From CAXXOK01 sp963664595 (GTDB taxonomy: Bacteria; Bacillota; Clostridia; Christensenellales; Aristaeellaceae), in contig CAXXOK010000010.1 of assembly GCA_963664595.2 (NCBI GenBank), forward strand, positions 930,001 to 994,000: DNA of 64,000 bases, read 5' to 3'. This document shows, piece after piece, positions 34,163 through 42,676 of the stretch; the stretch's first letter is position 1, and every line of letters begins with the position of its first letter. The notes under the pieces were generated by a model, which had not been told where the DNA came from, searched no databases, and saw only the letters and a program-made list of their open reading frames with translations. The position numbers and the translations under genes are program-made.

Positions 34163-35937
34163 CTATTCGTTCTTTTTAGTTGCATCACTATCCCCAATAA
34201 TGCTCTTAATCTTATCAATCAGTGGTTGAAAATTCGTAAAGTGTGTTGTAACTTGATCCTGCTTGATTTGCTCTATGAACTTATCCTTATCAAGCTCAAA
34301 AACCACTGCTTTCCCACCATCATTTTTTGGCTTTTCTTCGCTAGTATATAAATCCTCAGTAAATAGCTCTTGGGGATATAAATTCTCTATACCCGCTAAT
34401 ACCTTTGTATTCTCTTCGTTTTTAGCAAACACAAACCTAAAGAAACAATCGGTTTCGGAGAGTGAATCACAACTGCTCTTATGGTCACAATCCCAAACAA
34501 ATAAGCACTTTACCCCAAGATTTGCTTGTAACATGGCATCATAAGCATGTTTAAGTTGCTCTTTGCCCGTTTTGTCGCTGTATGAAAAATCAATGTCGTC
34601 AATAAGTGATGGTTCAATCAGATCGATTGCTCGTTTTATATGTTCAAAGTTTTTTCCCTCTGATATCATCAAAAGTTTTGCGCTTTGAACTTTTTTCAAG
34701 ATAATGTTATATAAATCTTGAAATCGCTTATCTTCTTCAATGATACTATCGTATGCCTCCCAAAAACCTGTGTTGATGTCAAGTCTACACTGATTCCGTT
34801 TTTATCAAGATCAATAATTGCCAATCTGTTTCGAGTAGTAATGCTATTATATAACCCCATTGCTGTAAATGGCGAATGAGAGCTTACCAAAAATTGAACA
34901 TTTGGAAATAAACAAAACAACTTCGGTAACACTTCAGTTTGCATGCGGATATGGAGATGCTTATCAACTTCATCAATTAAAACAATGCCTTCGGTTTTGT
35001 CGAGTGGAGTATTGGGCATAATTTTATCAAATTGCCGCACAATTTCGCCAAATAAGCAAACTAACGCATTTTCGCCCGATGACATATTAAATATTGAAGG
35101 ATAAACAGGTTTAATCCATTTGCCACTTTGATGCCCATTCTCTCTTTCTCCAACTTGGATTCTTGCTATACCATCATTTCGACTTCCGATCCCCAAGAAA
35201 ACATTATTCCCTGATTTTAGTCTTAGTGATTCAGTAAATATGGAATTAACGCTATTAAACAGAATTGATGTCGTTGGATTTTTTGTTAAGTTCATATCAA
35301 GAACAATATCCATGAGCCAGTTAGCTAAGCTAGGTAGGTCAGAAACAACCTCTATCGGATTTTTCAAATAGCCTGAATAATATGCAGACATATTGAAATC
35401 CAATTTAATATCAAAAGGCGTGTTGAGATACCCGGGGCGTTCATGGCGATATGCTGGAAAAAAGGTAATCACGTTAGAAATAAATAGCAAGCGCAGTGTA
35501 TCTTCAGTCTGTTCCGAAAGATACTTCACATTGTTCGCTTTGTCTAGTGAACCTTGAATCTGGCTATACTGAATCTTGTTTTCTAGTGTAATAATACCGT
35601 CATAATCCCTTTGATTGCAAGGTGTTCGGACGTCAACATAATCCATGGTTTTATTATCAACTAGGAAGCGGATATAAACAATAGATGCCCTGTGCTTATC
35701 GAGACTGAAGTTTGCAGATGAAGTACGGTAATATTTGTTCTCCTTGCCCTCGTATTCAAGGGGAAAGGAAGCTCTCACCATCTCATACCATGCATCTGCA
35801 ATGTGGGATAAAACTGTTGTTTTTCCACCGCCATTCAGCGCACTTAATAGTGATATTCCCTTATCTTTGAAGTCTATTTCAATGTGATCAAATGGAGCAC
35901 GGTTATATAGAATAATTCTACTTATTGAGAACGACAC
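34163..35937 (-). pseudogene. OLD-like AAA ATPase with C-terminal TOPRIM domain, split by a frameshift
   Basis: The upstream frame (from GTG 35937 with GGAGG eight bases before it, or ATG 35958) has an ABC-type ATPase. Visible motifs are Walker A ALNGGGKTTVL, signature-like FNMSSGENALV, Walker B GIVLIDEVDKHLH and switch His LVSSHSPF. It stops at 34696 with an unrelated tail. Adding one T to the TTTTT run near 34771 joins it to the downstream frame: QVF-WEAYDSIIEEDKRFQDLYNIILKK, then LMISEGKN (TOPRIM Glu), FVWDCD (TOPRIM DxD) and GIENLYP. ATPase-TOPRIM proteins of the OLD family are nucleases, often anti-phage. Whether the missing base is real or an assembly error is open. Confidence 0.75.
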
Positions 35938-36021
35938 AACACTATCCTCCGTGTTCATAATATTCTCGGTCGCTAAACTATTTGATTTACTATACCATTT
36001 TGCTGTTTTTGATACAATAGG

Positions 36022-36059
36022 CGAGGAATGTTGATGCTCACGAGGAATGTTGATGCTCA
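36022..36059. repeat. Perfect tandem duplication of a 19-base unit
   Basis: The unit CGAGGAATGTTGATGCTCA occurs twice head to tail without a mismatch. It lies 85 bases upstream of the OLD-like gene and could be an operator pair or a recent slip-strand duplication. Confidence 0.85.
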
Positions 36060-36270
36060 GAACATCGCTGGTTTCATACTCTCAAACGATTCCTAGTTAT
36101 CGTCGCAGAGTTTGACATTTAGGGTGCACTTTTCACCAATTTCAGATTGGTTGAGCCGTATTGACGCAATTTGACTCGTTATAAATTATATATTGGACAT
36201 TGTATCGAAATTATCATCCCGGAAATCCCTTAAATATCAACGTTCTTCGCACGTTTGTACCCAAAATAAA

Positions 36271-36301
36271 TCACCTGCGAATTGTATTACTTCGCAGGTG
36301 A
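36271..36301. repeat. 11-bp inverted repeat (stem-loop)
   Basis: TCACCTGCGAA, a 9-base spacer and TTCGCAGGTGA. The minus-strand side is followed by TTTATTTT, the plus-strand side by no T-run. No transcript from the right would need a terminator here, so a protein-binding or structural role is as likely. Confidence 0.7.
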
Positions 36302-36507
36302 TGTTATGTCTAATAACGCTTGCCTCGATACGAGTATACGTTTTCTACAATTGCCATCATGTAAATGCCAGTGGTGCGCATTATAAGCATCATTAAACGT
36401 TGCTAAATAAGGCTTTTTCTGGTAATATTCTGACTAAGCGCAGTTGAACCAATGGAAGCAGAGAGGCATACTCAAGTAACATAATAATATCGAAAGGCGG
36501 CGATAAC

Positions 36508-36648
36508 ATGTTCCCTGATCCGGACGCGATTGGAATGGCAATGGCTATCGGCGAAGCTGAAGGACTTACCGAACAGGAGCGGATTTCCATGCAATTGGCT
36601 ATGCAGGAAGAAGCTGAAGACGAAGCTGAGGATGAGGATGATGATTAA
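36508..36648 (+). CDS. Acidic micro-protein, 46 residues
   Basis: The ATG is preceded by AAAGGCGG at good spacing. The product starts MFPDPDAIGMAMAIGEAEG and ends in a run of Glu/Asp (EEAEDEAEDEDDD), giving a strongly acidic C-terminus and no membrane segment. It lies about 70 bases upstream of the nuclease-like gene, on the same strand. Small acidic proteins beside nucleases are often inhibitors or DNA mimics, but this is inference. I recognise no family. Confidence 0.5.
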   Translation: MFPDPDAIGMAMAIGEAEGLTEQERISMQLAMQEEAEDEAEDEDDD

Positions 36649-36655
36649 TACATAT

Positions 36656-36721
36656 ATGATAAAAGAGCTGATTCAAGTGATCAACCTGACAGAAGAAAAT
36701 CAGCTACTCCACAGGCTATGA
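36656..36721 (+). CDS. Possible 21-residue leader peptide
   Basis: A short frame, MIKELIQVINLTEENQLLHRL, fills the gap between the acidic micro-protein and the nuclease gene, and its stop overlaps the next ATG by four bases. There is no clear RBS. It may only serve translational coupling, or not be translated at all. Confidence 0.25.
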   Translation: MIKELIQVINLTEENQLLHRL

Positions 36722-38337
36722 GAGCAGCTATGAAGCCAAGGTATTCTATCTATCAAAATAGAGAACTGTACTGGGATGGCAACAAAATATTCGAAATAGA
36801 TAAACCCTGCTTATTTAAGCAAAGTTTCATTCCTTGTGGAGATATTGTCTATTTTAATACACTCAAGAGATTCTATAAACTAAAAGAAGGTCTTGTTTCT
36901 ATCCTATACGAAAATGTCGGAACCGGATTCCAATCAAGACATGGTGAATTTCGGGTATATTATTCTCTTCATCAGGATGTAGAGACCTCCCGTGAAGTGA
37001 CAACGTTTTTTGCTATTATACAAAGCAAGCTTGTACAAATCGGGACTTCCGCAGGACATTACTCTTTGGGCTATGGTTATCACTCTACCCAAACCGATTT
37101 TGAAATCACGTTTTCTGGGGAGAATCGAAAAAAGAATGCGGCATTTAGTGATGAGCCATTCAATAAAATAACCTGTGTATATAATTCCACCGGCTTTTAT
37201 GTGCTTGACAAGCATTATACAGAAGTTAGGATATTCTATAATCATAGGGGAGAAAGACAACTGTTTTATTATGATCCATATTCTGAGTCATGCAACGTAC
37301 TAATTAATGGCATAACAATACATTTAATTAATATAAAAGTTCGTTCTTACGGATGTATTCGGTACTTACTAGACTATGATGATGTATTTATCCTGTATGA
37401 TAACAAAAAGATATATCAATATAAGAATAATATAAACAGGGATTTCGAAAATCTATGGACCCCATTTCAAGATCTCCCACTCCCCTCCAATAATTACTTG
37501 TACTACTCGAACGATGGTACAAAGCGCGCATTTATTGTTAAAAAGTTATTTGAGCATTCGTCTCTCGATAATACACTTAGAAACGCATTTGATGATGATT
37601 CTTCTGAAAACCATGCGGTTTTAGCAAACAGTCCTGATTATCAGGAAGAGTATCAACTACTATCTCGTTGCTTCTTTAGAAATAATAGCTTTTCTGTTTA
37701 TAACGTTCATCTTTACGAATTATTAGGCGCATTTATGTATGTGCAAAAGAACAATTACGTTATTCCTGGGATTAATGGCTGGCTGCCAGCGACAAAAGAT
37801 TATACTTCGGTGGTTAAGGCTTTGATGAATCAACTTGGCCTATCAGAAGCTGAATTGTTTTGGTTTCTAAAAGCCAAATATTTCGACGTTGCTGAGCAAA
37901 ATGCAAAAGAATGCTTCAATATATGCGGGGATATTGACCTTCGTAATTATGAGGTCTGGTTCAATTCGATTTTAGATAATTCGGATTATTACTCAGAATA
38001 TCCAAACGAATGGAAGAACGAGTTTAGGCTTTATAAAGAAATCAAGAAGCATTGTCCGGATGCAATATTCCAGTACAAAACTCGCTGGCTTTCACGTCAG
38101 AGCCTAGATGTATATATTCCATCTAAAAGTGCAGCAATTGAATATCAAGGCTCTCAGCATTATAGGCCTGTTGAATTCTTTGGCGGGGACGATGGTTTTC
38201 TGGCGGTTCAAGAACGAGACGAAAGAAAACGGAAACTCTGTCGAGAAAATAAGGTTTTATTGCTCGAGTGGCATCATAATATTCCAGTAAATACAATCAC
38301 CGTAGAAAAGTATCTGAAAGATAATAGAATGATATGA
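36718..38337 (+). CDS. Large unknown protein ending in a PD-(D/E)XK-like endonuclease domain
   Basis: 539 residues. The first ~430 match nothing I recognise. They are rich in Tyr/Asn and short beta-type repeats (FYKLKEGLVSILYEN, YYDPYSESCNV), suggesting a beta-propeller-like or WD-type sensor, but this is only an impression. The last ~100 residues look like a restriction-fold nuclease: SLDVYIPSKSAAIEYQGSQHYRPVEFFGG followed by QERDERKRKLCRENKVLLLEW. This is the D...ExQ...K arrangement of the Vsr/DUF559/homing-type PD-(D/E)XK group. AT-rich codon use marks it as part of the cargo. A DNA-cleaving defence or toxin role is plausible, with the preceding acidic micro-protein as possible partner. 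Confidence 0.6.
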   Translation: MRAAMKPRYSIYQNRELYWDGNKIFEIDKPCLFKQSFIPCGDIVYFNTLKRFYKLKEGLVSILYENVGTGFQSRHGEFRVYYSLHQDVETSREVTTFFAIIQSKLVQIGTSAGHYSLGYGYHSTQTDFEITFSGENRKKNAAFSDEPFNKITCVYNSTGFYVLDKHYTEVRIFYNHRGERQLFYYDPYSESCNVLINGITIHLINIKVRSYGCIRYLLDYDDVFILYDNKKIYQYKNNINRDFENLWTPFQDLPLPSNNYLYYSNDGTKRAFIVKKLFEHSSLDNTLRNAFDDDSSENHAVLANSPDYQEEYQLLSRCFFRNNSFSVYNVHLYELLGAFMYVQKNNYVIPGINGWLPATKDYTSVVKALMNQLGLSEAELFWFLKAKYFDVAEQNAKECFNICGDIDLRNYEVWFNSILDNSDYYSEYPNEWKNEFRLYKEIKKHCPDAIFQYKTRWLSRQSLDVYIPSKSAAIEYQGSQHYRPVEFFGGDDGFLAVQERDERKRKLCRENKVLLLEWHHNIPVNTITVEKYLKDNRMI

Positions 38338-38568
38338 ACATGAAAATTACGAATGGGGTTAGGCAACGATCAAAACCTAATAAAAAGGGTGATTAATTGT
38401 TTAAAAGCAAACAGAAAAAGCTTGAAAATTATGAATCGGATGCCCTATAAAACAAAACTTTCGGAAATGAACTATGCTATGTCTAATGACTAATGAAGTA
38501 ATACAATAAGACGGATGATTTCTGCACCTAATTAATATTGAGAATGGATAACCATAAAGCCCACGCCA

Positions 38569-39348
38569 CTAATCGGTAAGCAGTAAATTGACAATATATG
38601 AGTGGTACTCGTTCGGGGTAACAGATATCCCATTTCTTAGATTGTGGATTGCTAATTTGGCAGCATTAATATTAGAATTTATATCACCAATAATAGGCAA
38701 GTGCTTAATGATACGACAGTTATAATCATGTGATAGGGCATCATCGTAATCTCTCTCATAAACGTGAGCAGAACCGATGATATGAGTATAAATCAATTTT
38801 TCTGCAGCTAAGCAACTTTGGATCACCTTACTCAAATATAGATACATACATAAATCGGTTTCCATACAATTATATATATCAACAGATCTATTATATGAAG
38901 ATACATACAATGTATCCCCTCTCTTTAAAATATGGAATAAATTCGTGCTTGGAATAATTTTATCATATGAATCTATTTGTAATACACCCCTCCTTCCAGC
39001 ACAAAGACTAATGGTATCGATTATTTTAGCCGATATTTGATCACCATAAGCTCCGTCATATGTTGATTCGCTTCTAAATAATTCATAATACCTAGACGAA
39101 TATTTGCTAAGCAAATCATAATATATCTCTCCTGTTATAAGTTGAAGTTGCTTTATAAATGTGACTGCAAGTTTATTCAAATCGTCATCAGCACAAATAA
39201 TATGAGTAGGATTATCGATGCTTACTGATATATTTACTAGTTCAACGGTACTATAATTGTCTATAGTTTTTGTACGGGCACCGTGAAGAACAATCTCTTT
39301 TGACAATACTTGTCTAGCATCTTCAAGACTAACTATAAAATTTTGCAT
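38569..39348 (-). CDS. Thymidylate synthase-fold protein with Ser in place of the catalytic Cys
   Basis: 259 residues, last gene of the seven-gene operon. The C-terminal half aligns with thymidylate synthase/dCMP hydroxymethylase. IIPSTNLFHILKRG corresponds to the PCH..FQF catalytic segment, YNRSVDIYNCMETDLCMYLYL to the YQRS.D...G.PFN..SY segment and GSAHVYERD to the THLY segment. In this alignment the nucleophilic Cys becomes Ser134, the phosphate-binding Arg is kept (Arg154), the uracil-selecting Asn becomes Asp165 (as in T4 dCMP hydroxymethylase), and His195/Tyr197 that bind the sugar are kept. A pyrimidine nucleotide ligand is therefore likely, but ordinary methylation is not. It is not a housekeeping ThyA. 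It overlaps the kinase gene by 16 bases. Confidence 0.65.
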   Translation of the reverse strand: MQNFIVSLEDARQVLSKEIVLHGARTKTIDNYSTVELVNISVSIDNPTHIICADDDLNKLAVTFIKQLQLITGEIYYDLLSKYSSRYYELFRSESTYDGAYGDQISAKIIDTISLCAGRRGVLQIDSYDKIIPSTNLFHILKRGDTLYVSSYNRSVDIYNCMETDLCMYLYLSKVIQSCLAAEKLIYTHIIGSAHVYERDYDDALSHDYNCRIIKHLPIIGDINSNINAAKLAIHNLRNGISVTPNEYHSYIVNLLLTD

Positions 39349-39866
39349 AACACCTCATCTAGAGAGACTTTTAATGATTCAATGTTATTATTATTATTAA
39401 TAACATAGTCAGATATTTCTGCTATCAAATCAATCTCTTTCTCAGTAATATAATTATCAATTTCCTCAAAATCCTCAATATTTCTAATTGCTTCCTTTTT
39501 TCTTAACTTTACCCTATCGTAACGCAGATTACAGTCAGTGGCTATATGTAATAAAATCGCATTATATCTCTTTTTAAAGAATTCTGCTGTAGATGTATAC
39601 CTAACATCGTCAATAACGTAATTTGCATCTCCACTTATATCCTTCATGAGTTGATTGATCATCCATTTTTCTCCGAATTCACTAAGTAGCTTGCTTCCAT
39701 ATATTTGTAAATTTTTCCTGTTCACTAGCTTCGAATCCTTAATAATTTCGGGAGCAATAACATGCTCTGCAAAGCTCAACTTCTTCAAACCAAATGTTTG
39801 TATTAGAATATTCGCGGCTGTCGTTTTTCCGGAACCGATTTTCCCTGATAGACAAATTATGGCCAT
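39333..39866 (-). CDS. Deoxynucleoside monophosphate kinase-like P-loop protein
   Basis: 177 residues with RBS GGAGGAG. Walker A is CLSGKIGSGKTTAANIL at the N-terminus. NYVIDDVRYTSTAEFFKKR is the second acidic strand with the DDVR signature of phage-type dNMP kinases (T4 gene 1-like) and dephospho-CoA kinase relatives. The LID-like basic stretch DRVKLRKKEAIRN follows. The family phosphorylates dNMPs, including modified ones in phages with hypermodified DNA. Placement directly upstream of a TS-like gene makes a modified dNMP the natural substrate guess. Confidence 0.72.
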   Translation of the reverse strand: MAIICLSGKIGSGKTTAANILIQTFGLKKLSFAEHVIAPEIIKDSKLVNRKNLQIYGSKLLSEFGEKWMINQLMKDISGDANYVIDDVRYTSTAEFFKKRYNAILLHIATDCNLRYDRVKLRKKEAIRNIEDFEEIDNYITEKEIDLIAEISDYVINNNNNIESLKVSLDEVLCKIL

Positions 39867-39887
39867 ACTTCTTGTCTCCTCCTACCT

Positions 39888-40706
39888 TTACCGGATTGTA
39901 TACATTTTATCAATGTTTCCTATGGATTTTGCTTCACCTATAGCAATCTTTGTGCATATCCAAGTAGAGCTAATAATTCCATAATCATCCATAAAGGTTT
40001 GGTCCCTTTTCTTTATGTCATTTACTACGAATCCTTCTGAAATAAGAGTTTTCTGTATCTCATATTTTAATTCATAGTTCCACGATTCTAGTTCCATATC
40101 AGGCACTGTAAGAATTATATCGCCTCCTAATTCAAGGATTTGATTAGCGATATATAGATAGAGCCTATATCCAACTTCTGTATACGGAGGATCTGTTACA
40201 ACCAAGTTATATGTTCCATAATCAGGTACATCGGTAATTTCGGCGTATCTTCGAAAATCATCATTTATAACGTTGATTTTCTTATTCGGGCAGCACTTAG
40301 ATTGGATGATATCTAGAACATCGTTATCTTTATCCACAACAGTTATTTTACCAATACCAGTTACATAAGAAAGGGCAATAGATACTAAATCGTTATCACC
40401 AATAAATACTACATTATCGTTATACACCAAGCGTCTCATAATAGTACAAAATCTATTGCGTAATGAACCAATGTTAATCGTACACTGATCCATCCTAATT
40501 TTATCCGATTTCGATAGTTTACGTTCTAAAATACTTTGAAAAACTTTATCCATTTCATTTTCTTCGTATGTGAGTTTATTCCGCAGATGAGGTTTCTGAC
40601 TAACTAGAAATTCATAATTAGATATACGCAAACCAAGTGATATTCTGCTATCAGATTGGAGTCCTGCAACAACTCTGCTATGAATTCTCTTATAAAACAT
40701 CCACAC
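39888..40706 (-). CDS. BpsA-like (branched polyamine synthase/DUF43-like) transferase or methyltransferase
   Basis: 272 residues from GTG 40706 (AAAGGAGG four bases upstream). The ATG two codons later is an alternative. The Rossmann core has VVFIGDNDLVSIALSYVTG, ITVVDKDNDVLDII and LVVTDPPYTEVGYRLYLYIANQIL. This trio (GD[DN]DL, D-x-D/D-N, DPP[ET]) is characteristic of archaeal/thermophile BpsA, an aminopropyltransferase using decarboxylated SAM. Generic SAM methyltransferases with DPPY resemble it too. The N-terminal ~75 residues are helical and basic. The substrate could be a polyamine, a nucleotide or nucleic acid. It overlaps the primase gene upstream by 17 bases. Confidence 0.6.
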   Translation of the reverse strand: MWMFYKRIHSRVVAGLQSDSRISLGLRISNYEFLVSQKPHLRNKLTYEENEMDKVFQSILERKLSKSDKIRMDQCTINIGSLRNRFCTIMRRLVYNDNVVFIGDNDLVSIALSYVTGIGKITVVDKDNDVLDIIQSKCCPNKKINVINDDFRRYAEITDVPDYGTYNLVVTDPPYTEVGYRLYLYIANQILELGGDIILTVPDMELESWNYELKYEIQKTLISEGFVVNDIKKRDQTFMDDYGIISSTWICTKIAIGEAKSIGNIDKMYTIR

Positions 40707-41682
40707 CGATCCTCCTTTCGGTTTCGGCGTATAGGGATCCAGGAAAACTTATTATCCCATTTGGGTTGGTAAAAACATTAGCATCTATTTTCACTTTATT
40801 TTGTTTCAGACATTTTAAAAGCATATTAGTGTCATGTTTATCAAAAATATATATATGATAGCCTTTTCTACCACTCTGTAAAGATAAATAGTTTTTAATA
40901 CCGTAATCATCTAGCAAGCTACTTGCTCTCTCCTTTGTATTTTCGGAAAAAAAACGACACGCATAACATGACTCCCCTTTTTCAATGTAACACGGGAACA
41001 TATGCTTGTGTATATCTGTGCCATCAATATCGATAACATTAAATCCTTTCTCTATCGAGTATACTCTTCGCTCGCTGTAAAACAAATCCTTGGGATTAAT
41101 ATATTGATTCTTAGACCAATAAATTCTCATTATCGGAAATTCACATCGCTTAAGATCCTTTATCAGTTTTTCTATCGAATCTATGTGTTTTGATGTTTGA
41201 TTAATAAAATACCTATTTAAACTTACAGGTCTTAAAGCTGAACGATATCTAAAATGGTGTTTACCCGAGGATATCTCCATAACTAAGTCATTGGTATATT
41301 TTGAACTACTAAGAGACGCAATCTGCTTTTCCAGAATATCTGAAACTGGAGGAACATACTCAATGAATATATCACCATGATTCAACTTTAATTTCTCTTT
41401 GGAGGAAGGAGCGACTATTAATACATTTCTAAATTTTAAACTTATATATTTCATGCTTATTGATTCATATATTTCTTGAGTTATAGGATAACTCTTAACC
41501 TCAATCCCCAGTAAACCGTTCACATCATGAAATATCCCATCTACTTCAATATTCTTCTTACAGAGATTCGGTGATATCTCAATAATATTAACATTTATCT
41601 CGATTTGTATAGAAAGTTTATTAGAAATAAATAACAAAGCTTTTTGTTCATAAAAATCAGGATCGAAAATCATACTATCCAC
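40690..41682 (-). CDS. Fusion of a PD-(D/E)XK-type nuclease domain with an archaeo-eukaryotic (PriS-like) primase
   Basis: 330 residues from GTG 41682, two bases past the upstream stop and seven bases after AGGTGG. ATG 41673 is an alternative. Numbering here starts at the GTG. Residues ~5-110 contain IEVDGIFHDVNGLLGIEVKSYP: Asp48, Glu61 and Lys63 make the D...ExK triad of restriction-type nucleases. Residues ~150-330 show AEP primase motifs: NVIDIDGTD (catalytic Asp218/Asp220), a Cys cluster CYIEKGESCYAC (231-242), SGRKGYHIYIF (270-280, nucleotide-binding His) and ISFPGSLYAET (PGSL at 314-317, as in archaeal PriS). A primase/polymerase joined to a nuclease suggests gap or double-strand-break processing. 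I know no standard family with this exact fusion. Confidence 0.68.
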   Translation of the reverse strand: MDSMIFDPDFYEQKALLFISNKLSIQIEINVNIIEISPNLCKKNIEVDGIFHDVNGLLGIEVKSYPITQEIYESISMKYISLKFRNVLIVAPSSKEKLKLNHGDIFIEYVPPVSDILEKQIASLSSSKYTNDLVMEISSGKHHFRYRSALRPVSLNRYFINQTSKHIDSIEKLIKDLKRCEFPIMRIYWSKNQYINPKDLFYSERRVYSIEKGFNVIDIDGTDIHKHMFPCYIEKGESCYACRFFSENTKERASSLLDDYGIKNYLSLQSGRKGYHIYIFDKHDTNMLLKCLKQNKVKIDANVFTNPNGIISFPGSLYAETERRIGVDVL

Positions 41683-41683
41683 A

Positions 41684-42676
41684 TTAGGACCACCTTTCCA
41701 ACTTACACAAACAACCAGAGCTAACATAGCCTGGCAAAAATGAGTGACAAAAGGATAATCGGATTTTGAATTCATCCCTAAGCATGATTAAATCAGAAAT
41801 GATCCTTATTCTAGTATTTTCCGCTGGTATATACCTACCATTTACATATTCAAGAGCATAATCCACGCCTAAAGAAGCTGATAATTCGCTATTCTTGCTT
41901 ATTAAAAACCCAGTACAGATTTCAGGTATATCAAATTTTTTAGCAATAGCAAATACTTTTCGAAGTAAGCTGTATGAATCATTTTTTCCAGGGATTATAG
42001 GTTTATATAGCAATCCGCAATAGAACCCATTTTTATTTATTTCCTTAATATAATACAGCTTATTTTTAAACAATTCATCGCTAGGCGCATCATAATAGTT
42101 AAATGTGACATAAAGCTTAACCATACTCTTTTTAATTAAATCTTTATATTTGCTAAGGATATGGATTGCATTTTCCGGATAGCGCGTTACAAAAAAAAGT
42201 CGATTGTTCGAGAAACAAGTAAAGAGCGCGTTAAAATCTAGCAATTCCATTATTGGCTCCATAAAAATCTCCCCGCTTGATCCGAAATATATGGGGTATC
42301 TTGAATCAAGCTGTATTAATTCCTTTCGTATCTTTCTATAGAAATCAATGTAAAGATATAAAGATTCGTTTTTCTTTGAATAGCAATAATCGCATTTATT
42401 CAAGCAACCATCAACGATTTTGCATGTGTATCTGAGAAAGCAACTTTTTATCTTTGATTCCTCGTTGTAGTCCGAATTCCTATGATCTTCTATTAGCGAA
42501 AACTCATGATTTAGAACAGAACTCAATATAATCATTTTGCCATCAGTCCCATTGGCTGTATTGGCACTTTCTGGGTATATAGTATGCCACCCTAATTTTC
42601 GAATAGTATCAAATTTATCAGAATATTTGGATAAAAGCTCTTCATCCATAACATCGACAAAACAGATTTTACTCAT
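41684..42676 (-). CDS. Radical SAM protein
   Basis: 330 residues from ATG 42676. The start was chosen because GGAG lies six bases upstream, and the open frame extends 55 codons further through the glycosylase gene. GCLNKCDYCYSKKN provides the CxxxCxxC [4Fe-4S] motif (Cys91, 95, 98). FGSSGEIFMEP and GLLYKPIIPG fit the later barrel strands. The layout (cluster motif near residue 90, FFVTRYPENAIHIL and YVTFNYYD following) is reminiscent of spore photoproduct lyase-like radical SAM enzymes, which act on DNA, but the match is not strong enough to name it. Overlapping genes on both sides show it belongs to the operon. Confidence 0.8.
   Translation of the reverse strand: MSKICFVDVMDEELLSKYSDKFDTIRKLGWHTIYPESANTANGTDGKMIILSSVLNHEFSLIEDHRNSDYNEESKIKSCFLRYTCKIVDGCLNKCDYCYSKKNESLYLYIDFYRKIRKELIQLDSRYPIYFGSSGEIFMEPIMELLDFNALFTCFSNNRLFFVTRYPENAIHILSKYKDLIKKSMVKLYVTFNYYDAPSDELFKNKLYYIKEINKNGFYCGLLYKPIIPGKNDSYSLLRKVFAIAKKFDIPEICTGFLISKNSELSASLGVDYALEYVNGRYIPAENTRIRIISDLIMLRDEFKIRLSFCHSFLPGYVSSGCLCKLERWS

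Larger units (their letters stand above)
35959..36507. other. AT-rich intergenic stretch with repeats, no gene seen
   Basis: This is the divergent region between the OLD-like gene (-) and the micro-ORF/nuclease genes (+), so promoters for both sides should be here. It holds a perfect 19-base tandem duplication and an 11-bp inverted repeat (both listed separately). No other coding potential is seen. Confidence 0.5.

Noticed and set aside
36271..36301. Terminator
   Set aside because: No gene on the minus strand to its right would need one, and no T-run follows on the plus strand. It is kept only as an inverted repeat.
38398..38451. 17-codon frame after the nuclease-like gene
   Set aside because: Although AAAGGG precedes its TTG, it is too short and uninformative to support.
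38569..39348. Reading this gene as an ordinary thymidylate synthase (thyA)
   Set aside because: The catalytic Cys position is Ser and the uracil-selecting Asn is Asp in the best manual alignment, so housekeeping dTMP synthesis is unlikely.
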